DNA from: JAGVSR01 sp963778225
Lineage (GTDB): Bacteria > Pseudomonadota > Alphaproteobacteria > Rhizobiales > Hyphomicrobiaceae
DNA length: 64,000 nucleotides
Assembly (NCBI GenBank): GCA_963778225.1
Contig: CAVZTR010000007.1
Location: forward strand, 51,107 to 115,106
Direction: 5' to 3'
Below are positions 44,204 through 51,429 of the stretch, one piece after another; position 1 is the stretch's first letter; every line of letters starts with the position of its first letter. Position numbers and translations under genes: made by a program. Under the pieces are notes generated by a model, which worked only from the letters and a program-made list of their open reading frames with translations, was not told the origin of the DNA and did no database searches.

Positions 44204-45831
44204 TAGAAGTCCATGCCGCCGCCGGGGGGAAGAGCCGGGGCGCTCTCCTTCTTGGGCTTCTCGGCGATCATAGCGCCGGTGGTAATGAGGAGGCCGGCGA
44301 CGGAGGCGGCGTCCTGCAGGGCACAGCGCACGACCTTCGCGGGATCGATGACGCCGAAGCCGTACATGTCGCCCCACTCGCCTGACTGAGCGTTCCAGCC
44401 CCAGGCGAAGTCACCCTTCTCCATGATTTTGCCGACGATGACCGAGCCGTCTTCGCCGGCGTTGGTGGCGATCTGACGGGCCGGCGCCTGGATCGCGCGG
44501 CGCACGATCTGGATGCCGGTCTTCTGATCGTCGTTGGCAGGCGTGAGCGCTTCGAGCGCCTTCAGCGCACGCAGCAGGGCCACGCCTCCGCCAGGCAGGA
44601 TGCCTTCCTCCACAGCCGCGCGGGTTGCGTGCATCGCGTCGTCAACGCGATCCTTGCGTTCCTTGACCTCGATTTCCGTCGCGCCGCCGACACGGATGAC
44701 CGCGACGCCGCCGGCGAGCTTGGCGAGGCGCTCCTGGAGTTTTTCGCGATCGTAATCCGACGTGGTTTCTTCGATCTGCGCCTTGATCTGTGCGACGCGG
44801 GCGTCGATGTCTTTGCGGCTGCCGGCGCCATCGACGATCGTGGTGTTGTCCTTGTCGATGACGATCTTCTTGGCGCGGCCGAGCATGTTGATCGTGACGT
44901 TTTCCAGCTTGATGCCGAGATCTTCCGACACGGTCTGGCCGCCGGTGAGGATCGCGATATCTTCCAGCATCGCCTTGCGGCGATCACCGAAGCCCGGAGC
45001 CTTGACGGCCGCGACCTTCAAGCCGCCGCGCAGCTTGTTGACGACGAGCGTGGCCAGCGCTTCGCCTTCGACATCTTCCGCCACGATGAGAAGCGGACGG
45101 CCCGACTGGACGACGGATTCAAGCAGCGGGAGGATCGTCTGCAGACCCGACAGCTTCTTCTCGTGAATCAGGATGTAGGGGTCATCGAGCTCCACGCGCA
45201 TCTTGTCGGGATTGGTGACGAAGTAGGGCGAGATGTAGCCCCGGTCGAACTGCATGCCTTCGACCACTTCGAGCTCGGTTTCCAAGCTCTTGGCTTCCTC
45301 GACCGTGATCACGCCTTCATTGCCGACCTTCTGCATGGCTTCCGCCAGCATTCGGCCGATTTCAGCGTCGCCGTTGGCAGAGATGGTGCCAACCTGGGCG
45401 ATCTCGCTGGAGTTCGTGACCTTGCGGGCGTTCTTCTTCAACTCGGCGACGACAGTTTCAACAGCGGTGTCGATGCCGCGCTTCAGGTCCATCGGATTGA
45501 CGCCGGCAGCGACGGCCTTCGCGCCTTCGCGGACAATGCCCTGGGCGAGAACCGTGGCCGTGGTGGTGCCGTCGCCGGCGAGGTCGTTCGTTTTCGAGGC
45601 GACTTCACGCACCATCTGCGCGCCCATGTTTTCGAACTTATCGGAAAGCTCGATCTCCTTGGCGACAGTGACGCCATCCTTGGTGATGCGTGGCGCGCCG
45701 AAAGACTTTTCGATGACGACGTTGCGTCCCTTGGGGCCGAGCGTGACCTTGACGGCATCGGCGAGGATATCGACGCCGCGCAGCATTTTTTCGCGGGCCG
45801 ACTGGTCAAACAGGACTTCTTTCGCTGACAT
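44203..45831 (-). CDS. groL: Chaperonin GroEL
   Basis: A 542-residue 60-kDa chaperonin with the family start (AKEVLFDQSAREKMLRGVDI), the ATP-binding segment GDGTTTATVLAQ, and the Gly/Met-like tail PGGGMDF. It folds cytosolic proteins with GroES. TTT TTT TCTCC upstream of ATG includes GGAGAAA on the minus strand, the ribosome site. It is the second gene of the groES-groEL operon, 51 bases after groES, and is under the CIRCE element upstream of groES. Confidence 0.97.
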   Translation of the reverse strand: MSAKEVLFDQSAREKMLRGVDILADAVKVTLGPKGRNVVIEKSFGAPRITKDGVTVAKEIELSDKFENMGAQMVREVASKTNDLAGDGTTTATVLAQGIVREGAKAVAAGVNPMDLKRGIDTAVETVVAELKKNARKVTNSSEIAQVGTISANGDAEIGRMLAEAMQKVGNEGVITVEEAKSLETELEVVEGMQFDRGYISPYFVTNPDKMRVELDDPYILIHEKKLSGLQTILPLLESVVQSGRPLLIVAEDVEGEALATLVVNKLRGGLKVAAVKAPGFGDRRKAMLEDIAILTGGQTVSEDLGIKLENVTINMLGRAKKIVIDKDNTTIVDGAGSRKDIDARVAQIKAQIEETTSDYDREKLQERLAKLAGGVAVIRVGGATEIEVKERKDRVDDAMHATRAAVEEGILPGGGVALLRALKALEALTPANDDQKTGIQIVRRAIQAPARQIATNAGEDGSVIVGKIMEKGDFAWGWNAQSGEWGDMYGFGVIDPAKVVRCALQDAASVAGLLITTGAMIAEKPKKESAPALPPGGGMDF

Positions 45832-45881
45832 GATTTTTTCTCCAATTCAGATTTGAACTTGGAATGTGGACGGGGCCCCGA

Positions 45882-46199
45882 TCAGGCGGCCTTCTTGACG
45901 TTCGATGCGGGCTTTTCGAGAACGCCCAGACAATCGCTTTCCTTCATGATGAGAAGGTCCTTCCCATCGATTTTTACTTCGGTGCCGGACCACTTGCCGA
46001 AGAGCACGGTGTCGCCGACCTTGACATCGAGCGGCACGATTTCCCCGCGCTCATTGCGGGCGCCGGGGCCGACGGCGACGACCTCGCCTTGCTGGGGCTT
46101 TTCCTGCGCCGTATCGGGGATGATGATGCCGCCGGCGGACTTCTCATCGGCGGTGATCCGCTTCACCACGATGCGGTCATGGAGCGGGCGAAACGACAT
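45882..46199 (-). CDS. groS: Co-chaperonin GroES
   Basis: A 105-residue GroES with start FRPLHDRIVVKRI, mobile loop EKSAGGIIIPDTAQ, and the C-terminus KIDGKDLLIMKESDCLGVLE. GGAGAAA lies upstream of ATG at 46199. An in-frame upstream ATG (46274) would add a poor leader with no known counterpart. First gene of the heat-shock operon. Confidence 0.97.
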   Translation of the reverse strand: MSFRPLHDRIVVKRITADEKSAGGIIIPDTAQEKPQQGEVVAVGPGARNERGEIVPLDVKVGDTVLFGKWSGTEVKIDGKDLLIMKESDCLGVLEKPASNVKKAA

Positions 46200-46337
46200 G
46201 ATGTTTCTCCTTTTTCCTGTCGACAGGTTGAATTTGTGAAACATGCCGCCGGGTGGCCGCCAATCGGCCGGCACAAGGCCCGGCTCACGTTTCGGCTGGC
46301 GATGTATGGAACAGTCCGTAGCTGTTCAAGAGGTCTG

Positions 46338-46364
46338 GCAGCACTTTTTTGCGGTGAGTGCTAA
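46338..46364 (-). promoter_or_regulatory. CIRCE operator upstream of groESL
   Basis: GAGTGCTAA at 46356-46364 is a perfect right arm of the HrcA operator. The left arm GCAGCACTT at 46338-46346 keeps AGCACT of TTAGCACTC, with a nine-base spacer. It lies about 140 bases before groES, so HrcA repression of groESL is likely, although the degenerate arm might weaken it. Confidence 0.8.
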
Positions 46365-46469
46365 CGCGCTGATTTTGTTTAGCTAATGCGCAAAAGTCAC
46401 TTTACGGGAACGGCAACTCGCGGAAAAAATTACACTTGGGTGCCGACCCTTGATGAGGACTACACGCGC

Positions 46470-46739
46470 ATGATCTCGAATGATTTCCAGCGCCAGATCG
46501 ACGGCTTCGGATTAACGACCGCCGACATTCTTTATCGCCTGCCCGATCACCCGGCGATCCTGCAGCAATACGTCTGGCAGGAGTACGACAAGGCGCCGAG
46601 CTTTCCGGAACTGAACCGGTTTTTGATGTTTTGGCAGGCGAAGCTCGAAGGGCTGCTCTACAGGGTCACAGTTTGCCACCGGGCACTGATCGGGCCGGCA
46701 GAGTTAAAGTCAGTCGATGGCGAGTTCCGGCTGAACTGA
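46470..46739 (+). CDS. usg: usg-like protein
   Basis: An 89-residue cytosolic protein of the usg family, which is named from the tryptophan biosynthesis region of other alphaproteobacteria and has no proven function. The pattern ISNDFQRQIDGFGLTTADIL, then YRLPDHPAILQQYVWQEYD, then FPELNRFLMFWQAKLEGLLY is diagnostic. ATG at 46470 has GAGGAC before it; the ATG at 46386 has no ribosome site and precedes a basic leader. It is transcribed away from groES, and no trp gene is near. Confidence 0.8.
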   Translation: MISNDFQRQIDGFGLTTADILYRLPDHPAILQQYVWQEYDKAPSFPELNRFLMFWQAKLEGLLYRVTVCHRALIGPAELKSVDGEFRLN

Positions 46740-46751
46740 AGACCTGAATTT

Positions 46752-46844
46752 GCGCAGGGCGACTCCGCTGTCGCGGAGCCGGCCGCCCTGCTGGAGTGGA
46801 GTGGCGCAGGGCGCTCCGCTATCGCGGAGCCGGCCGCCCTGCGC
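46752..46844. repeat. Two palindromic repeats between convergent genes
   Basis: Unit one (46752-46791) and unit two (46804-46844) share GCAGGGC with GCCCTGC as outer stem and CTCCGC with GCGGAG as inner stem. The internal bulge CCGGCC is the same as in the groEL-downstream repeats, while stem bases differ in a paired way. They lie between usg and the phasin-like gene. Confidence 0.85.
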
Positions 46845-46859
46845 GGGAGTTGGGACCGC

Positions 46860-47264
46860 TCAGTGGCGGAGTTCTTGAGCGGCTTCCTCAAGCCCATCAC
46901 GGAAGGCGGCGACGGTTTCGCCAGCACATTCACGGTTGACGCGGGAGAGGTGTTCGACTTCGTGGCGAACCTCGCGCTGCGCTGTATCGACGACATCCTG
47001 GTAGGTGATGAAAAGCTCGTTGACGTTGCGGCAGCCCATCAGGCGGCGTGTGGCCTGCAGTTCCTGTTCGACGCAACGGCTCATGAAACCGAGCCACGCC
47101 TGATTGACACGAAACGCTTGGTTGATCAGGCGGCCGTTAATCTCCGTCATCATCGAGAATACGGGACGCTGCAGGGTCATCCATGACTCGAGCGTGGCTT
47201 TGGCGCGCGCTTCGAGAGCGTCGTAATCGAGTTCAGGCTGCGTCGGCAATTTGCTGGTCATCAT
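46860..47264 (-). CDS. Phasin-family protein
   Basis: A 134-residue helical protein with GGGGAGACG before its tandem ATG codons. The sequence is one long amphipathic, coiled-coil-like stretch (YDALEARAKATLESWMTLQRP, FMSRCVEQELQATRRLMGCR, YQDVVDTAQREVRHEVEHL), typical of phasins that coat polyhydroxyalkanoate granules. No PHA synthase gene is in the window. It could alternatively be a general helical regulator; the phasin call is by overall pattern. Confidence 0.65.
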   Translation of the reverse strand: MMTSKLPTQPELDYDALEARAKATLESWMTLQRPVFSMMTEINGRLINQAFRVNQAWLGFMSRCVEQELQATRRLMGCRNVNELFITYQDVVDTAQREVRHEVEHLSRVNRECAGETVAAFRDGLEEAAQELRH

Positions 47265-47480
47265 CGTCTCCCCAGGCTGGTTACACAAAACGCGACGCGC
47301 CTTCGGGTGGCAAACAAAGCGAGGGCAAAAGACACGCACGCGACTGCTGCTTCACGGACCAACTATGGACCGGGGCGCAGTGTGGGGCCTGCGCTCGATC
47401 AAGTCATCCCGTGACATTTGCGTGATTGAACGCTGTATGGGCGATAGTCCGTCTTGCCATGCTGTTTACGCAGAGCAACT

Positions 47481-48086
47481 TCAGGACTGTGCATGACGCG
47501 CGTGAATAATGTTGCAGGCTTTCACGAGGTCGGAAGGGTCATCGACATCCAACAGTTCGTTCGCGTCACTGATGCGAACGGCGATGGCCTCGCCGATGAG
47601 AGACTTCGCACCGCGCTCGCCCTTGAGAGCTGCAAGTTGAGGCATGTACGAGCGCGGCCAAAAGACGGGATTGCGTTGGGCACCATCGCGATCAGCTGCG
47701 TAGACGATGGAACTTCCGGCGTGAGCGGCGAAAGTCTGCAGAAGAGTTTGCAGCGTATGCGGCGTCAACAGCGGCATATCGCCAGGAATGATCGCAATGC
47801 CATCGATATCGGGTGCGAGCACGGCAACGCCAGCCGCGATGGAGGTGCCCATGCCCTCTCCATCATCAGCGCAGCTTACGATCTGCACGCGAAACCGCTG
47901 CAAGGCATTCGTGAGCGCGGCGTGATCTTGGCCGGTCACAACGAGCGTACGATCGAAGCCGGCGGCACTGACGGCGGCAAGCGTGTGGGCGAGGACGGGC
48001 GTGCCTTCGAGATCGGCGAGCAGCTTGTTGCCGGGACCGAAGCGGCGCGAGCGGCCGGCAGCGAGAACGAGCGCTGCGATCTGCAT
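47481..48086 (-). CDS. MobA/MocA-like molybdenum cofactor nucleotidyltransferase
   Basis: A 201-residue nucleotidyltransferase with LAAGRSRRFGPGNKLLADLEG (the LAAGxSxRFG-x-xK motif), DGEGMGTSIAAGV, and PGDMPLLTPHTLQ. It is closest to MocA, which makes molybdopterin cytosine dinucleotide for the xanthine-dehydrogenase family, rather than to MobA for guanine dinucleotide. ATG at 48086 overlaps the arsM stop by one base (TGATG), so translation is probably coupled. The dinucleotide would suit the IorAB-type hydroxylase encoded about 4 kb away. Confidence 0.85.
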   Translation of the reverse strand: MQIAALVLAAGRSRRFGPGNKLLADLEGTPVLAHTLAAVSAAGFDRTLVVTGQDHAALTNALQRFRVQIVSCADDGEGMGTSIAAGVAVLAPDIDGIAIIPGDMPLLTPHTLQTLLQTFAAHAGSSIVYAADRDGAQRNPVFWPRSYMPQLAALKGERGAKSLIGEAIAVRISDANELLDVDDPSDLVKACNIIHARHAQS

Positions 48087-49138
48087 CAGCAGCAGGCGCC
48101 GCTGGTGCCGTTTGGATCGTCTGCGGCGGTGAACGGGATGGATGTCCCGCAGCCAGGGAAGATGCCGTAGTGCGTGTCGAAATTGCCGATAAACGTGAAG
48201 TGCTCGGCGAAGCGGGTTTCCGCCAGCATGCGCCACGTGTTGCCGCAGACGGGAAAGACGCGGCCCTTTTCGATGTGGTGATGGCCGTCGAGCACGAACA
48301 TATCCGGCTCTTCGGGAAGCGTGCCCTTGTAGATCACGGCTTGACCGTAGTCCTCGCAGGCGGGCTCCAGAGCATCGAGCTTGAACAGGCGGTAGGTTGC
48401 GGAGAAGAACTTTGCGGCACCAAGCTTCTTTTGAAGGACGGCATTGTTCACGTCCATCGGGCGGCTGGTGACGAGGCGGGGATCGAGGAAGCCCGCTTCT
48501 TTTGCAAGCGAGAGAAAGTCGTTCCAGTAGAGCGCGCCGCTCAGGCATTCGCCGTAGAGTTCGGGATCGCGCACGAGGTGATCGGGGATGCGGCGGTCGG
48601 CATAGACGTCCGAGAAGTACAGTTCGCCGCCGGGTTTCAAGAGGTCGAACGCGCCTTTCAGGACGGCGGGCTTGTCGATCGAGAGATTGATAACGCAGTT
48701 CGAGACGATGACGTCAAAGGAGCCTGGCTCGAGCCCGAGTTCGTCCAAGCGTTCGATGTAGCCGTGGAGGAAGCGCGTGTTCGGCTTTGCGTAGCCGAAT
48801 TTCTGGGCGTGCCATTCGACGTGGCGGCGGGCGACGGCGAGCTGTTCGTCGGTCATGTCGACGCCGACGACTTCACCGGTTTCGCCAACGAGCTGGGCCA
48901 GCATGTAAGCGTCGCGACCCGATCCGGCGCCGAGATCGAGGACGCGGCGACCTGTCATCTCCGTGGGGCACACGAGCCCGCAACCGTAGTACTTGGCCGA
49001 GACTTCGTCATGGATCTTGGCAGCGAGGGGCCTCAGATGCGCCGGCATGGCGTCGGCGGTGCAGCAGGCGGACGTCTTCAGATCATCGGAGGATTTGAGG
49101 ACTTTGCCGTAGTAGAGCTTGACGCTGTCGTGATCCAT
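48086..49138 (-). CDS. arsM: Arsenite methyltransferase ArsM
   Basis: A 350-residue SAM-dependent methyltransferase that turns arsenite into methylated arsenicals. ATG at 49138 follows GGAGAC. The SAM motif is VLDLGAGSGRDAYMLAQLVG, preceded by CCTADAMP and YYGCGLVCP, the cysteine-bearing segments typical of ArsM; NCVINLS gives the third cysteine. A C-terminal cysteine pair (SGACC) and PVCGNTWRML follow. Arsenite is expected to bind conserved cysteines. It is directly coupled to a molybdenum nucleotidyltransferase gene, an unusual pairing. Confidence 0.93.
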   Translation of the reverse strand: MDHDSVKLYYGKVLKSSDDLKTSACCTADAMPAHLRPLAAKIHDEVSAKYYGCGLVCPTEMTGRRVLDLGAGSGRDAYMLAQLVGETGEVVGVDMTDEQLAVARRHVEWHAQKFGYAKPNTRFLHGYIERLDELGLEPGSFDVIVSNCVINLSIDKPAVLKGAFDLLKPGGELYFSDVYADRRIPDHLVRDPELYGECLSGALYWNDFLSLAKEAGFLDPRLVTSRPMDVNNAVLQKKLGAAKFFSATYRLFKLDALEPACEDYGQAVIYKGTLPEEPDMFVLDGHHHIEKGRVFPVCGNTWRMLAETRFAEHFTFIGNFDTHYGIFPGCGTSIPFTAADDPNGTSGACC

Positions 49139-49259
49139 CGGTGTCTCCGCAATTCCAAATCGCAAACCAGATACGTGTCCGCGGCTGCCGCGTTTCACGT
49201 TCGATCTGAGAAGATGTGACTATTGGTGGACCGGGAGCGGGGAGCGCGCAAGATCGGAG

Positions 49260-49763
49260 TTATTCCCAGCGTCGGGGAGGCAGCTTCGCCCAATCGGGCC
49301 AGGCAATGTCGCGGCCAGGATAGGCGACCGAGGCGAATGGCCAGCGGGTGTGGAGCCAACTGCGGATCACGCGGCCGAGGTCTTCGTCGCGGGCATCTGC
49401 ATCAGTTCCGCTGCGCGCCCAGTAGAAGACTTTGGCGTCGTAGCCGCGGCGGTCGCTGGGGAAGATATACATGCAGCCAAGGCAGCGGCTCTCGTCGGAC
49501 GACATGACCGTGTAGGCGAATGAGTGGCGGATGGTGAACTCGCGCTGGTGCCAGGCGAGGTCAATCAGATCTTCGTCTTTCGTTATTCCGTCAGGCCAGG
49601 AGCTGTCGGGATCGAGCAGGCCGCGCAGGCGATCGGCACTCGCGACGACGGCTTCGAAATCTTTGTCGAGGTCGGTGACCGAGAGCATGCGCAGGTGATA
49701 GCCCGGACCTTCGAGGCGATCGGGGACCTCGTAGTCTGCGGGGACGAGCTGGCGGCCGTACAT
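49260..49763 (-). CDS. GNAT-like acetyltransferase family protein
   Basis: A 167-residue protein with a typical GNAT core: YHLRMLSVTDLDKDFEAV at the N-terminus, DLAWHQREFTIRHSFAYTVM, then the acetyl-CoA loop-like SRCLGCMYIFPSDRRGYDAKVF. The usual Q/RxxGxG/A motif is poor, so substrate or even activity is uncertain. ATG at 49763 has AAGGA before it. It is on the same strand as arsM, 121 bases upstream of it, and may or may not be in its transcript. Confidence 0.75.
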   Translation of the reverse strand: MYGRQLVPADYEVPDRLEGPGYHLRMLSVTDLDKDFEAVVASADRLRGLLDPDSSWPDGITKDEDLIDLAWHQREFTIRHSFAYTVMSSDESRCLGCMYIFPSDRRGYDAKVFYWARSGTDADARDEDLGRVIRSWLHTRWPFASVAYPGRDIAWPDWAKLPPRRWE

Positions 49764-49919
49764 GCGTGTCCTTGCGATCGGGTGATGGCTGGCAGGAGGA
49801 GCCTGCAATTTCACCCGCCCGGCGGAGGAGAGCAATGCGCCATCGTGGCGGTCAGAGCTGAGATCGCTGTCTGCGTCCCGGGGCGGTGTCCTCCCCCGTT
49901 GCGGGAGAGGACACGCATG

Positions 49920-50174
49920 TCAGGCTGTGGCGCGGGCGATGATGGCGGAGATCTCGTCGAGGAGGGCAAGGCGCTTCTTGCGCTCGTTTTCCATCGTCTC
50001 GTCGGAGACGGGCTCGACGTTGGTTTCCATGCGGTGCACCGCGCGATTGATCTCGTGATAATGGTCCGCCAGTTTGGCGAAATGCGAGTCAGATTGCTTC
50101 AGCTGATGGATCACTGCTTTGGCGGTCGGAAACATCTCATCGAGTTCGTTCGGCGTGTTGCGGTTGTCGAGCAT
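49920..50174 (-). CDS. YdcH/DUF465 family small protein
   Basis: An 84-residue coiled-coil protein with AAGGAGACACTC upstream of its ATG. FPTAKAVIHQLKQSDSHFAKL, HEINRAVHRMETNV, and ENERKKRLALLDEISAII match DUF465 (YdcH), a family of unknown function. It lies in a run of small genes on the minus strand. Confidence 0.85.
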   Translation of the reverse strand: MLDNRNTPNELDEMFPTAKAVIHQLKQSDSHFAKLADHYHEINRAVHRMETNVEPVSDETMENERKKRLALLDEISAIIARATA

Positions 50175-50200
50175 TCTTGAGTGTCTCCTTGTTGCTTTGA

Positions 50201-50476
50201 TTATTGGCAGGTCTGCTCCAGGCGCCAGCCGACGACACGGCAGCGCTCGCGTCCACGCTTGTCGGTCGAGCAGACGCGGCGCGGATAGCGCTTGTAGGAG
50301 CAGTAGTAGTCGGGGAAGAGAAAGCCTTCGTAGCCGCGTGCTCCGCGGCCAACGTCGTACTCTTCTGAGTAGTACGGCTTGACCCAGCGGCGCTGCGCGT
50401 CGGCCGGGCTTGAGAACATAAAGCCTGCTCCGGCGAGCCCCGTCGCGAAGGCGAAGGCCAAACGCGAAATGATCAT
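50201..50476 (-). CDS. Small basic secreted protein
   Basis: A 91-residue exported protein with GGGAGG before ATG at 50476. The signal peptide is MIISRLAFAFATGLAGAGFMF, cleaved after ADA. The mature part is Tyr/Arg/Cys-rich (YCSYKRYPRRVCSTDKRGRER, CRVVGWRLEQTC), with five cysteines, so two disulphides are probable. It is of unknown function, similar in style to other small secreted proteins in this window. It lies just upstream of the DUF465 gene on the same strand. Confidence 0.72.
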   Translation of the reverse strand: MIISRLAFAFATGLAGAGFMFSSPADAQRRWVKPYYSEEYDVGRGARGYEGFLFPDYYCSYKRYPRRVCSTDKRGRERCRVVGWRLEQTCQ

Positions 50477-50740
50477 CGGCAACCTCCCTCTCACAGCAGC
50501 CCAGCGCTCAACTACTGCCACGGCGCGGGGCGGACCAAATTGAGCTGGCTCAAACTTGACGGCCCGGATGGGTTCACCATTCGGGCCGTTGCTCGATTAA
50601 TGTAACGCGGGAAAAGGTCATCAGTTCGTGCCGATCCTGGCTTTGTCAGATCGAGCCAGCCTGATCCGCGTTCGCTGTGGCGGACCATCGCAGATCGTGT
50701 ATATGGGCCGAAACGTCATCTCTTGGAGCCCAAACCGCCC

Positions 50741-51271
50741 ATGACCGCTCGCATCGGCATCGTCACCGTCTCGGATCGCGCCAGCAAAGGTCTCTATGAA
50801 GACAAAGGCGGTCCGGCGATCCATGACGTTTTGACGGAGATCCTGACCGCACCGTGGGAGCCTGTCGCGCGTGTGATCCCGGACGACGAGGCCGGCATTG
50901 CGGCAACGCTCACGGAGCTCGTCGACTTGGAGGGATGTTCTTTGATCCTCACGACGGGGGGCACGGGTCCGGCCCAGCGCGACGTGACGCCAGAGGCGAC
51001 CGAGGCCGTGTGTCAGAAGATGATGCCCGGGTTCGGGGAGCTGATGCGCTTTGAAAGCTTGAAACAGGTGCCGACGGCTATTCTTTCGCGGCAGACGGCG
51101 GGCATTCGCGGCTCATGCCTCATCGTCAATCTGCCAGGCAAGCCGGCGTCAATCCGGCTGTGCATGATGGCCGTGTTTCCGGCGGTTCCTTACTGCATCG
51201 ACCTGATCGGCGGTGCCCGCCTCGAGACCAACCCCGCCGTTTGCAAGGCTTTCCGTCCAGCGGGGGCGTAA
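50741..51271 (+). CDS. mogA: Molybdopterin adenylyltransferase MogA
   Basis: A 176-residue MogA that adenylates molybdopterin before MoeA inserts molybdate. The start MTARIGIVTVSDRASKG, ILTTGGTGPAQRDVTPEATEAV (the GGTG motif), and LPGKPASIRLCMMAVFPAVPYC are standard. TTG at 50723 is also in frame, but the ATG at 50741 gives the family start. Part of the molybdenum cofactor set in this region and with moeA near 6 kb. Confidence 0.94.
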   Translation: MTARIGIVTVSDRASKGLYEDKGGPAIHDVLTEILTAPWEPVARVIPDDEAGIAATLTELVDLEGCSLILTTGGTGPAQRDVTPEATEAVCQKMMPGFGELMRFESLKQVPTAILSRQTAGIRGSCLIVNLPGKPASIRLCMMAVFPAVPYCIDLIGGARLETNPAVCKAFRPAGA

Positions 51272-51429
51272 AGCTCTTTCGCCGGGCGTGGTTTCTGGCT
51301 CCGCCACCTGCGCGAGGACAGCCAGCAGGCGCACGCAAGTCGTGTTGCTATCGTCCGCTGTTCGGATTGTTGAACGACGGGTCCCGGGCACTAGGCCCGG
51401 GATGACAGCGGAGAAGATGCGTTTGACGC

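Noticed and set aside
44629..45828. A 399-residue open frame opposite groEL
   Set aside because: Antisense of a highly conserved gene; the open frame arises from codon bias, and the sequence has no domain pattern.
48170..49219. A 349-residue open frame opposite arsM
   Set aside because: Antisense shadow with biased composition; arsM is clear on the other strand with motif and ribosome site.
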